Assembly: GCA_023229245.1 (NCBI GenBank)
Contig: JALNZU010000008.1
Span: 37,223 to 101,222 of the forward strand
Origin: Bacteroidales bacterium
Lineage (GTDB): Bacteria > Bacteroidota > Bacteroidia > Bacteroidales > F082
Length of the DNA stretch: 64,000 bases
Direction: 5' to 3'
Positions 1-9,067 of this stretch are shown here, one piece after another. The notes beneath the pieces were generated by a model that was not told where the DNA came from, searched no databases, and saw only the letters and a program-made list of their open reading frames with translations. How positions within the stretch are numbered: position 1 is the stretch's first letter; the number at the start of each line of letters is the position of its first letter. The position numbers and the translations under genes were made by a program.

Positions 1-3000
1 GAAAAGGGCGGAAATTTATATTTAGGTTGGACAACTATTGCTGTAAATAATGGAGCAACCTTGCATTCAGTGCATCATCCTGGTGGGATGCTGCAGCAAT
101 ATTCCAGACATACTAATAATACTTCTCCAAATTTTACTTGTACAGACTTAAGTACATCAACTTATCATTATACAAAAACTATTGGAGGGCAGACCGAAGG
201 CGGCAGTTCAGGTGGTGTAATTACTAACGAAAATGGCTATGTCGTTGGACAACTTTATGGTTTTTGCGCTTTGTCAGACTGGGATATATGTAATTACGAT
301 TCATATTATAATTTATGGGGTCGCTTCGATGCTTCATTTAACAATAATAACCTTCAATATTGGTTAAATAATGGAGGTGCAAGTGTAGCCATGTCAACCA
401 ATCCATCAACAACACTTGAGTTTGGATCACAAGCTATTGGCTCCTCAACAGATTTGAATGTAATAGTAACAAATACTGGTATTATTCCTAATTATCTTAA
501 TCTTGAAGCTGGTTCAATCTCTATTAGTGGAGTAAATGCAAATCAGTTTTCAATTATTGGTGCGACATCATTATATCTTCCACCAGGTACATCGGGAAGC
601 TTTAAAATCAGATTTTCACCAACTTCAGCCGGGCCTAAAACAGCAATTCTTAATATACCACATAATGCAGATAATATCCTGAGTCCTTTAACAATCAGCC
701 TCTCAGGTAGTGGTGCTGAAGAAATTTGTAAGGACTGCCCGAATTTTGATTTTGCAATATCTCCTCAGACATACTGGCAAAATCATGCTTCATCCCATGA
801 AATGTATGGATGCAAAATGTATAGAGTAAATGTAATCAATGGTAAAACATACACATTTAAAACAGGTTGTGGAAACGGTGCAACAGCTGATTATGATACT
901 TATTTGACACTTTTTAGTAATAGTTGTGATTCAATCGCTTATAATAATGACGGATGTGAAGAATTGCGTAGTGAACTAGAATGGACTGCAAATTATAGCG
1001 GTTTTGCATATCTGAAAGTTCGGGGATGGACTAATAAGTATGGAAGTTATACTTTAGCATATAAATTTGAAGCAGACCCATTTCTTATAATCAGCCCTAC
1101 AAGCACAAATGTTGGAGTTAGTGCCGGTAATACAAGCATTGATATTAGTTCTAACATCAGCTGGACTGTGTCTGAATCTTGCGATTGGCTATCGTGCAAT
1201 CCTACTAACGGAAGTGGTAACGGAACCATTACAATAAACTATGATGCAAACACAACTACACAACAAAGAAGCTGTATTATAACAGTCAGCGGAAGCGGGA
1301 TTAATAGAACATTTACACTTACTCAGCAAGCTGCTACCGCTTATATCACTTTAACACCCGTAAGCCAAACAGTTGATGCGGTTGCTGGTAGTACTGATTT
1401 TAGTATCGGTTCCAATGTCAGCTGGACTGTATCTGAATCTTGCGATTGGCTTTCGTGCAATCCTACTAACGGAAGTGGTAACGGGACAATTACAATAAAC
1501 TATGATGCAAACACAACTACACAACAAAGAAGCTGTGCTATAACAGTCAGCGGAAGCGGGATTAATAGAACATTTACACTTATTCAGCAAGCTGCTACCG
1601 CTTATATCATTTTAACACCCGATAGCCAAACAGTTGATGCGGTTGCTGGTAGTACTGATTTTAGTATCGGCTCCAATGTCAGCTGGTCTGTATCTGAATC
1701 TTGCGATTGGCTTTCGTGCAATCCTACTAACGGAAGTGGTAACGGAACCATTACAATAAACTATGATGCAAACACAACTACACAACAAAGAAGCTGTGCT
1801 ATAACAGTTAGCGGAAGCGGGATTAATAGAACATTTACACTTACTCAGCAAGCTACTACTGCTTATATCACTTTAACACCCGATAGCCAAACAGTTGATG
1901 CGGTTGCTGGTAGTACTGATTTTAGTATTAGTTCCAATGTCAGCTGGTCTGTGTCTGAATCTTGCGATTGGCTTTCGTGCAATCCTACTAACGGAAGTGG
2001 TAACGGAACCATTACAATAAACTATGATGCAAACACAACTACACGACAAAGAAGCTGTGCTGTAACAGTTAGCGGAAGCGGGATTAATAGAATATTTACA
2101 CTTACTCAGCAAGCTACTACTGCTTATATCACTTTAACACCCGATAGCCAAACAGTTGATGCGGTTGCCGGTAGTACTGATTTTGCCGTCAACTCCAACG
2201 TCAGTTGGACAGTGTCCGAAGCTTGTGACTGGCTAATATGCAGCCCCACAAGTGGGACTGAAAATGATATCATTATAGTTGATTATCAGGAAAACACTGA
2301 TTTTCAAGCTCGTGTGTGTGAGATTACAGTCGGCAACAATGAGTTATCTTCAATTTTTACACTTATCCAACAGGGAGCCGTACCTTATCTAATAGTTGAA
2401 CCGGAAAGTATTACGGTCGATGCCGAGGCCGGTCAAACAACTTTTGTCATTTCTTCCAACATCAGTTGGACTATTACCCATGAATGCGACTGGTTGAGTT
2501 ACTTTCCCGGGAGCGGAACCAATAACGATACAATTATAGTCGAGTACCAGGAAAATACAGATACTCAGCAACGAAGCTGTGTCATTCGCATTGATGGGTC
2601 TGAACTATCAACCTATTTTATTGTAACTCAAGAACCTTCTTTTAATTATTTTCTTGATGTCATACCCAACGAATTAATACTCGATCCCTTTGCAGGAAGT
2701 GTGAATGAGTTGGCTATTATTTCCAATGATTTATGGACTATAGTGAATCAGACTGAATGGCTTTCAGTAGAACCTACACAAGGTGCTAATAGCCAAATAA
2801 TTTTATTTACCGCCACCGAAGAAAATAAAACTGGAACTGAGCGGAACTCAGACGTAATTGTTGTTGGAATTCAAACAGGGTTTAAATCAGTGACTGTTAC
2901 CCAATTGCCTTATATTGGGTTAGATGACATAACAACAACATCCGCCTTTAACATTCATCCAAATCCAACAAAAGCTACGATGACTATTACCTCCGATTGT

Positions 3001-3171
3001 GTGCAATACATTGAACTAAATATATATTCCCAGATAGGGGAACAAGTTCTGGCGCTGAATAATGTAGTCAATCACCAGGTCGTTGATGTATCATTTTTAT
3101 CTCCAGGATTGTATGTGTTAGAAATACAGTGTAATACTTTTAGATCGGTTCAAAAATTAATAAAACTCTAA
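1..3171 (+). CDS. Secreted LysC-like serine protease with seven BACON repeats and T9SS sorting tail (5' partial)
   Basis: The frame is open to the window edge, so the N-terminus is missing; 1056 residues are visible. Residues 1-110 resemble the C-terminal half of a trypsin-fold lysyl endopeptidase, with HHPGG near residue 26 and a GSSGG catalytic-serine motif (Ser about 70). The His and Asp of the triad would lie upstream. Then follow an ASH/choice-of-anchor-type Ig domain (about 130-240), a cysteine-containing pre-peptidase C-terminal-like domain (about 245-355), seven BACON-type beta domains (361-970) and a type A C-terminal sorting domain starting near residue 983 (FNIHPNPTKATMTI). It is therefore probably exported by the type IX system and released or anchored at the surface. 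BACON domains are proposed to bind glycans or mucin; that role is inferred here. The protease assignment rests on the serine motif and domain style. Confidence 0.8.
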   Translation, partial: EKGGNLYLGWTTIAVNNGATLHSVHHPGGMLQQYSRHTNNTSPNFTCTDLSTSTYHYTKTIGGQTEGGSSGGVITNENGYVVGQLYGFCALSDWDICNYDSYYNLWGRFDASFNNNNLQYWLNNGGASVAMSTNPSTTLEFGSQAIGSSTDLNVIVTNTGIIPNYLNLEAGSISISGVNANQFSIIGATSLYLPPGTSGSFKIRFSPTSAGPKTAILNIPHNADNILSPLTISLSGSGAEEICKDCPNFDFAISPQTYWQNHASSHEMYGCKMYRVNVINGKTYTFKTGCGNGATADYDTYLTLFSNSCDSIAYNNDGCEELRSELEWTANYSGFAYLKVRGWTNKYGSYTLAYKFEADPFLIISPTSTNVGVSAGNTSIDISSNISWTVSESCDWLSCNPTNGSGNGTITINYDANTTTQQRSCIITVSGSGINRTFTLTQQAATAYITLTPVSQTVDAVAGSTDFSIGSNVSWTVSESCDWLSCNPTNGSGNGTITINYDANTTTQQRSCAITVSGSGINRTFTLIQQAATAYIILTPDSQTVDAVAGSTDFSIGSNVSWSVSESCDWLSCNPTNGSGNGTITINYDANTTTQQRSCAITVSGSGINRTFTLTQQATTAYITLTPDSQTVDAVAGSTDFSISSNVSWSVSESCDWLSCNPTNGSGNGTITINYDANTTTRQRSCAVTVSGSGINRIFTLTQQATTAYITLTPDSQTVDAVAGSTDFAVNSNVSWTVSEACDWLICSPTSGTENDIIIVDYQENTDFQARVCEITVGNNELSSIFTLIQQGAVPYLIVEPESITVDAEAGQTTFVISSNISWTITHECDWLSYFPGSGTNNDTIIVEYQENTDTQQRSCVIRIDGSELSTYFIVTQEPSFNYFLDVIPNELILDPFAGSVNELAIISNDLWTIVNQTEWLSVEPTQGANSQIILFTATEENKTGTERNSDVIVVGIQTGFKSVTVTQLPYIGLDDITTTSAFNIHPNPTKATMTITSDCVQYIELNIYSQIGEQVLALNNVVNHQVVDVSFLSPGLYVLEIQCNTFRSVQKLIKL
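1081..2904 (+). repeat. Tandem 261-bp (87-residue) BACON-encoding repeats
   Basis: Units start at 1081, 1342, 1603, 1864, 2125, 2386 and 2647. The first six are exactly 261 bp. Units 1-4 are almost identical at DNA level, including most third codon positions, whereas units 5-7 keep the protein pattern (SWTVSE.CDWL, then FTLTQQ) but differ widely in DNA. This points to recent unequal recombination or gene conversion among units 1-4. Confidence 0.9.
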
Positions 3172-4186
3172 CTTCATGATCAAAAGAAAACCCGATTTCT
3201 TGTTCATATAATTCGATATGATACAGGACATCAACATATTTTAAACCATACGGATAAATGGCTTGGCAATGAGTAAAGCCGGATTGGTTGCAGTGAATAT
3301 GTGAAAATACTTGAAACGACATGACAACATGCTGATTCGCTGAAATATAAACAAAGTATCTATTTACTAAAAAATTTTCAGCTGATAAGATTGTTGAGGT
3401 TTTTAAGTTAGTGGAAGACTACCTGCGAAAATTTAGTGATTATCAAGAAGAATCAGATATACAGCTACTTTGAGTGAGAAAGTTGTAGGTGAAAAACTGA
3501 TATTTTAAAGTCTTTTGTACTTTACATCCCTTGAGCTGAGATTGCTGCCATACTGTAAGTTCAATACGCAGTGATAATAAGTGTAAGCGTTTCCTGACGG
3601 TAAGCTTCGGAATAATGTTTTTTTGTACACCTTAAAGCAGGGTATAGTCATCGGTTCATGGCAAGGGGATGGGGTTTCTTTGTTGTAGTTTTCAAAGTAA
3701 CGGTTTTTTTGGGGGAGCTGTACTTACTAAACATATGTCAAATTTTAAGTTACTAAGTGAGAGAGTGATCTGTTGAAAATGAATGAAATACGTTTTGAGT
3801 GTATGTGAGGATGGTTTGAAATATAACGGTCTACTGCTTGGTGCAGAATATGAAACTCAATGGATAGAAGCCGTCATGAATCGGATTTCGATTGGGACTA
3901 ACAAGCTTTTTCACAAACTGAATATGTCGATAAATTTTAGTAAACACACGGATTTAGCGGTTTGTTACGATTGTTCGAATGATACTAAAAAGCTAAGAAA
4001 TAGGTAGGTACAAATTAAGTTTACGTAAAGTATCTATAAAGCTTGATGAGTTGGTTTTACTGATCAATTTGTTAAAGATACTTAAAATGTTTAGTTTAAT
4101 TTTAGACCCTGTACTTTTTTATCTACGTTTGCGGCTCAAACAACCGGAGATAATATTTTACTGTTTAATAAATATATAAAACAACT
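3172..4186. other. Gene-poor stretch, possibly decayed DNA
   Basis: About 1 kb with no convincing gene. A short plus-strand frame near 3369-3472 (starting KKFSADKIVEVFKLVEDY) faintly recalls the N-terminus of an IS982-type transposase but stops after about 34 codons. A 74-codon frame at 3783-4007 starting MKYVLSVCEDGLKYNG has no family I recognise. No terminal inverted repeats were found. It may be an old insertion-element remnant, but this is weak. Confidence 0.25.
4101..4131 (+). promoter_or_regulatory. Candidate Bacteroidota promoter for the beta-helix lipoprotein
   Basis: TACGTTTG at 4124-4131 matches the -7 consensus TAnnTTTG and is followed by C. A weak TTTAG lies 18 bp upstream in the -33 position. 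Transcription would start near 4138, leaving a leader of about 75 nt. Confidence 0.35.
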
Positions 4187-4214
4187 AATGTTTAATTTTA
4201 AATTTTTAATAATA

Positions 4215-5489
4215 ATGAAAAAAAGAATGTATTATGAAAAAGCATTGCTTTTTGGTGTTGCTATCATAGTATTTGGCTTGTTTTCTTGTGATAAAGAAAC
4301 AGAAATTGAAATTGAGGTTGACGGGGAGAAGCCACCTATTGAGTTGGATTGTAGCATATTTACCGAAGATGTTACTTTAACTAGTGATCCGGATCGGCCA
4401 GTTGATTATATAGTGGATTGCTATATTGATTTTTCCAGAGTCACCCTGACGATTGAACCCGGAACTGTAATCGAGTTTACAGAGAATGGTAGGATTAATA
4501 TTGAAAGATATTTTGAAGATCATACTGGTGCTATCATTGCAAAGGGGACTGCTGATCAGCCTATTGTGTTCAGAGGTACTAAAGCTGTACAAGGGCACTG
4601 GCAAGGTATAAATATTGGCACCTTTAATAATGTTAATGAATTGGATTATGTTATTATTCGTGATGCCGGAAGTGAGCCATGGAGTCCAAGTATGGTACAA
4701 GGTGGCTTATCAATAGGTAGTGTGAATAATGGGTATGGAAGAGTTAAACTGACTAATAGCCAGATTTTAAATAACAGAAAATATGGCTTAGATATTACAC
4801 AAACATCAAGTACACTGACAGAACAACATATTATTTCTGGTAATGTTTTTAAGGACAATGAAACACCTGTTTTGGCTGCTATTCATACACTTCATTTGTT
4901 AGACCCTTCAAATGAATTTACAGGTAATACTATCAATGAAATTAGAGTTGACCCAATGCCTAATTCCACACATCCTACCTTAGTAGATGGTACCTGGCAT
5001 AATCATCATGTCCCTTATGTGTTTCAGTCTGGGGTAAATATCAATAGTAAGATCACTATTGCACCCGGCGCTGTGTTAAAGTTCCCGGTAAATTCCTATT
5101 TGAGTACTACAGATACCCAATATGGAGGTACAGGTGGAGCTTTAATTGCAAGAGGAACCGCTGAAGAACCTATTGTTTTTACCGGCGTTGAACCAATCGA
5201 ACGACTGTGGTCTGGTATAAAAATTGAAACACATTATCCTGCTAATGAGATATCGCATGCAATTATAGAATATACCGGAATAAATGCATCTGATCCGGAA
5301 TATGTATATAATGTTAAAGTAGGAACAAGCCAATATTTAAAAATACATAATGTAACATTTAATCATTCCAATAAAAGCGAATGTGCTGTTTGGGCACTCT
5401 ATCATGATGAATGGAATTATGCTATTGTGGATATAGACCTTTCAACCATATATGTGGAAGAGGGACATTGTGTATATAGAGATTATTAA
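4215..5489 (+). CDS. Right-handed beta-helix lipoprotein
   Basis: 424 residues from the ATG at 4215. I prefer this start to the ATG at 4188 because it gives a compact lipoprotein signal: MKKR, a hydrophobic core, and lipobox LFSC with Cys near residue 26. After cleavage comes an acidic linker (DKETEIEIEVDGE), then repeated short beta-strand coils such as VTLTIEPGTVIEF and ITIAPGAVLKF. Two comparable blocks begin near residues 70 and 270, each with a GTAD/EEPIVF motif. This is typical of parallel beta-helix proteins of Bacteroidota, often surface-exposed and sometimes carbohydrate-active. No catalytic residues are evident and the substrate is unknown. It stands alone and is followed by a good terminator. 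Confidence 0.75.
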   Translation: MKKRMYYEKALLFGVAIIVFGLFSCDKETEIEIEVDGEKPPIELDCSIFTEDVTLTSDPDRPVDYIVDCYIDFSRVTLTIEPGTVIEFTENGRINIERYFEDHTGAIIAKGTADQPIVFRGTKAVQGHWQGINIGTFNNVNELDYVIIRDAGSEPWSPSMVQGGLSIGSVNNGYGRVKLTNSQILNNRKYGLDITQTSSTLTEQHIISGNVFKDNETPVLAAIHTLHLLDPSNEFTGNTINEIRVDPMPNSTHPTLVDGTWHNHHVPYVFQSGVNINSKITIAPGAVLKFPVNSYLSTTDTQYGGTGGALIARGTAEEPIVFTGVEPIERLWSGIKIETHYPANEISHAIIEYTGINASDPEYVYNVKVGTSQYLKIHNVTFNHSNKSECAVWALYHDEWNYAIVDIDLSTIYVEEGHCVYRDY

Positions 5490-5523
5490 ACAAGGATACG
5501 AACTTTAAAAGGTTAATGTGTAT

Positions 5524-5562
5524 AAACGGGCTGCCTTTATAGGTAGCCTGTTTATTTTTTTT
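5524..5562 (+). terminator. Rho-independent terminator after the beta-helix lipoprotein
   Basis: 12-bp arms at 5524-5535 and 5542-5553, including two G-T pairs, enclose a six-base loop and are followed by a run of eight T. It lies 35 bp past the stop codon. Confidence 0.85.
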
Positions 5563-6143
5563 ATACATACAAGTATTTTTAAAATTGAAATATTTGAATT
5601 CAATATTTATATTCTTTGTTCTATTTTGAATTTTTGACTTAAGAACAGTCGGATTGAATAGAAAAATTGCAATTGTCATTCCGTTATATTAATTCATAAT
5701 ATAATACTCTGATTTTTTTTAGTTCCCCTTGATTCGTATTTCTACTTTAGTCGAATCATTACTATACACTCAATTTATTTTGATGTGTAGCAATGTGTAA
5801 AGTAAAGTGGATAAAAATCGTCATAAACCCAGCTTCAGTTTGGTTAACAACTTTTTCATCAAACTCAACAAGCCGGCATCCTTCAATAAACTCTTGGATT
5901 TTCAGGTCAACTAAGATCATTTTCCGGATTTTGTTAAAAAGCTGTATATTAGTCACAAAAGGCTCATTAAACTACGGTGAAGCCTGTTTTAGTTTGAGAT
6001 TCACAATCTTTAATCCATAAAATTATAGGTTTTTCTCTTTCCTACGTAAAACGTTTTTGTGTAGATTTGTAGGTTAGCTTGAGAAATCATTCGCATCTGT
6101 TGCATCCTTTTTCCCGACAGCTTGCATAAAATTTAGTAATAAA
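5563..6143. other. AT-rich intergenic stretch
   Basis: No gene supported. It contains a 7-bp inverted repeat (TGATTCG at 5730-5736, CGAATCA at 5752-5758) and short overlapping frames on both strands near 5762-6020 without recognisable similarity. TAGATTTG at 6062-6069 fits a -7 box and could serve the downstream radical SAM gene. Confidence 0.4.
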
Positions 6144-8300
6144 GTGAAAACCCCTTATACAAAGTTCTACTATTTCGATAAGATTAGCATTACTCCTCGT
6201 TCTCATAAAATTCTTCAGGAGCTTCTCGATGAACATCCTGATATCTATCAACTTCTTATGCGAGCCGATACCGATCATGATGCGGTTCAAGCGATCCAAA
6301 CCTGGATAAGTGGCTTTATCAACAAGCGTCCGCTTCTGAAGGCTTATCTGTTAGACAAGACTCAAACCCATATTCCATTCCATCGTCTTAGCTGGCAGGA
6401 TTATGGCATCCTTCGCTGTTGGGACTATATCGAACATGCCGGTAGATTGTTTAAAGACCCCAATCTGAATGATGAATATGTGATCTCGCATCCTATACGC
6501 CAGCTTTGGCTTGCTGTCAAAGAAGGCATAGGAGGAGCTGAGCCGGGTTTTTTTATTGATATGCAAATGATGTTTCGACAGATAAAAGCTACAGATCGCT
6601 ATAGCTTGCCTGACGAGAAGCAGCTTATCGATTGGATGAATAAGCACCCTAGCGGATTGGATGAAGAAGTGATTGCTATGCGACAAAAAAATAAAGAGCG
6701 TATCCTGCGTATTTTCATCAAAAAGATGGATCAAGGTCTGCTTAGCAGTAAGAGGTATCAGTTTCCCGACGGGGCTGATGAAAGGGAGAAGTACCGTCTT
6801 GCCGAAGCCTGGTGGGACGAAAGAAATTTTCATCTGCGTTTTGCGGTACGCAAGCCTGATCTTCTGAATGAATATTTAGATCATTCGCTTAGCCGCGAAA
6901 CTATGGAGTTGCTGCACAAGGCCTACAAGCGCGGTATTCCATTTTTTGTCAACCTGTATTATCTGTCGTTGCTTCATGTGGGAAGCAATACCCGTCTTGC
7001 CGGTACCGATCTGGCTATACGCGACTATGTGTTTTACAGCAGAGAGTTGATAGAAGAGTTTGGTAAGATACGGGCATGGGAAAAAGAAGATAGGGTAGAA
7101 CCCGGTAAACCCAATGCCGCAGGTTGGATACTACCCGAAGGAAATAATATTCACAGGCGCTATCCGGAGGTGGCTATTCTCATTCCTGATACCATAGGAC
7201 GTGCATGTGGCGGACTATGTGTGAGCTGTCAACGGATGTACGACTTTCAGAACGGAAGACTCAACTTCAATCTGGATAAGCTGAAACCTAAGGAATCCTG
7301 GACTGATAAACTCAAACGCCTGCTTGATTATTTCGAAGAAGATGAGTTTTTGGAAGATATACTGATCACTGGAGGTGATGCCTTGATGAGTAGGGACCGC
7401 TCGTTGAAAAATATTTTAGACGCAGTGTTAGAGATGGCTCAGCGCAAACGGGAGAATAATAGAAAAACACCATCAGACAAACAAAAGGCTGAGATTAAGC
7501 GTGTCCGTCTTGGTACCCGACTTCCGGTTTATCTGCCGCAGCGAATCACACCCGGGTTGTGTGAGATACTGTACGATTTCCGACAGAAGGCAATGCAGGC
7601 TGGAATCACACAATTTGTCATACAAACTCATTTTGAGACTGCGATGGAAATTACACCTGAAGCCCGACAGGGTATTGAACGGTTGTTGGCTACCGGCTGG
7701 ATAGTATCCAATCAACAGGTGTTTACAGCAGCCGCTTCACGAAGAGGACATACCAACAAACTACGTCAGACACTCAACGACTTGGGTGTGTTGACGTATT
7801 ATACCTTCTCGGTCAAAGGGTTCCACGAAAACTATCATAACTTTGCTACCAACGCCCGTGCTGTGCAGGAAAGTATAGAAGAGAAACGATTGGGTGTACC
7901 GGATCAAGAAGCCATGAAAGAGTTAGGAGATATTGTACAGCAAGCTCCCAACTTGTCCGAAGAACTCACTGCTTTTCGGCAGAAACATCATCTTCCTTTT
8001 GCTGCTACCGACCGCAATGTGTTGAATATGCCTGGAGTAGGCAAAAGTCTGACATTCCGAACTATAGGATTGACACGTTTTGGAAGACGCATACTTGAGT
8101 TTGAACACGACCGATCGCGTAAACACAGTCCGGCCATCAACAAAATGGGTAAGATCACCATCATCGAAAGCAAGTCGGTCATGGAGTATTTAGATCAGAT
8201 AGAGGCCATGGGCGAGGAGAGCAGCGAATACCTTAGCATATTCGGTTATAGTTGTAATGAGACCGAGATATTGCCGGAAATATGGGAGTTGACAAAATAA
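6144..8300 (+). CDS. KamA-family (lysine 2,3-aminomutase-like) radical SAM protein, long form
   Basis: 718 residues from a GTG start. The radical SAM CxxxCxxC cluster motif is at C355, C359 and C362 (CGGLCVSCQRMYDF), followed by LITGGDALM, the glycine-rich SAM-binding stretch. Near the C-terminus MPGVGKS (K634) corresponds in position to the PGGGGK pyridoxal-phosphate lysine motif of lysine 2,3-aminomutase. About 350 residues precede the radical SAM domain. That is far longer than in classical KamA proteins (about 400-470 residues in all) and the extension resembles no domain I recognise. The family assignment is firm. The substrate is not: the neighbours (a thioesterase, then rimO) give no lysine-fermentation context. 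Confidence 0.8.
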   Translation: MKTPYTKFYYFDKISITPRSHKILQELLDEHPDIYQLLMRADTDHDAVQAIQTWISGFINKRPLLKAYLLDKTQTHIPFHRLSWQDYGILRCWDYIEHAGRLFKDPNLNDEYVISHPIRQLWLAVKEGIGGAEPGFFIDMQMMFRQIKATDRYSLPDEKQLIDWMNKHPSGLDEEVIAMRQKNKERILRIFIKKMDQGLLSSKRYQFPDGADEREKYRLAEAWWDERNFHLRFAVRKPDLLNEYLDHSLSRETMELLHKAYKRGIPFFVNLYYLSLLHVGSNTRLAGTDLAIRDYVFYSRELIEEFGKIRAWEKEDRVEPGKPNAAGWILPEGNNIHRRYPEVAILIPDTIGRACGGLCVSCQRMYDFQNGRLNFNLDKLKPKESWTDKLKRLLDYFEEDEFLEDILITGGDALMSRDRSLKNILDAVLEMAQRKRENNRKTPSDKQKAEIKRVRLGTRLPVYLPQRITPGLCEILYDFRQKAMQAGITQFVIQTHFETAMEITPEARQGIERLLATGWIVSNQQVFTAAASRRGHTNKLRQTLNDLGVLTYYTFSVKGFHENYHNFATNARAVQESIEEKRLGVPDQEAMKELGDIVQQAPNLSEELTAFRQKHHLPFAATDRNVLNMPGVGKSLTFRTIGLTRFGRRILEFEHDRSRKHSPAINKMGKITIIESKSVMEYLDQIEAMGEESSEYLSIFGYSCNETEILPEIWELTK

Positions 8301-8338
8301 AAAGATTCAACAGTCTGTATATGAATGATTGACAAGTC

Positions 8339-8815
8339 TCAGTCTTGTTCAAAAAAAGAATCAACACCCGGATAGTAAAACGTACTACGGGCCAGTTCCT
8401 CCGAAAACAAATAATAATCCACTTTTGCGGTAGAGCATAAGGTATGTTCGTTATCCCAGAGCTGAACCTGAATGATGGCATGCTTTTCCTGTATTGATTC
8501 TACTCTGGCTTCCAACTTTAAAGGTGATTTTTCTATATATACAGGTTTCAGATATTTGATCTGGATCTCGCTGGTGAAGCCCGATGTCTTGCACAGCACC
8601 TGCATAGCCCATGAAGCTATTTCATCTATTGCTGCTGCAACTATCCCGCCATGTAATATCTGATAAAAGCCTTGAAAATCACTTGAAGGTGTCCAGTTGG
8701 AGTGGATGGCATTGTTGCGAAGCTCAAACTCCATCTTTAAGCCTACCGGATTATTTGGAGCACATCCGAAGCAATTGTATTCGGGATAACGGGTGTAAGG
8801 ATTCAGTAGTTTCAT
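8339..8815 (-). CDS. PaaI/YigI-type hotdog-fold acyl-CoA thioesterase
   Basis: 158 residues. The hotdog signature HGG is at residues 55-57, followed by AAIDE with D64/E65 in the place of the catalytic acid, and an N-terminal CFGC pair (C15, C18) before NNPVGLKMEF, as in many 4HBT thioesterases. It probably hydrolyses small or aromatic acyl-CoAs in the cytoplasm; the substrate cannot be read from sequence. It converges with the KamA-like gene 38 bp away and has its own candidate promoter. Confidence 0.85.
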   Translation of the reverse strand: MKLLNPYTRYPEYNCFGCAPNNPVGLKMEFELRNNAIHSNWTPSSDFQGFYQILHGGIVAAAIDEIASWAMQVLCKTSGFTSEIQIKYLKPVYIEKSPLKLEARVESIQEKHAIIQVQLWDNEHTLCSTAKVDYYLFSEELARSTFYYPGVDSFFEQD

Positions 8816-8899
8816 AGGTTTATTTTTTTTGGTTTGTTTCCTGAAGAAGCATATGATGCATTATGCATTGAAAAACAAAGAAACTGGTACATATTCCTG

Positions 8900-8907
8900 C
8901 AAAGATA
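8900..8907 (-). promoter_or_regulatory. -7 box upstream of the thioesterase gene
   Basis: Read on the minus strand, TATCTTTG followed by CA matches TAnnTTTGC. It lies 85 bp upstream of the thioesterase start. No clear -33 element at the usual distance. Confidence 0.35.
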
Positions 8908-8917
8908 AGGCTTCATC

Positions 8918-8952
8918 CTAAAAAAGGCCTGCCAACCGCAGACCTTTTCTCA
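8918..8952 (-). terminator. Terminator after rimO
   Basis: An 11-bp hairpin with one mismatch (AAAAGGCCTGC pairing with GCAGACCTTTT), followed on the minus strand by a T run. It lies about 115 bp past the rimO stop, ending the ribosomal/ftsY/rimO transcript. Confidence 0.7.
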
Positions 8953-9067
8953 CTAACCAAAAAATCCATTCACCAAAATGTTACACAAATGGAACCAATG
9001 ATTCGGTCGCATTACAGCAATTTTTATGCCATTATAGGATTATTCTTTCTTATGAATGGGGAGTTTT

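Noticed and set aside
1351..2112. Three identical-length minus-strand frames of 79 codons
   Set aside because: Antisense shadows of the 261-bp BACON repeats.
3783..4007. Small protein of 74 residues
   Set aside because: No family resemblance, no promoter or ribosome-binding signal, in a degraded-looking region; kept only as a note.
5762..6020. Overlapping frames on both strands in the region before the KamA-like gene
   Set aside because: Both about 65-75 codons, without recognisable domains; fits chance in AT-rich DNA.
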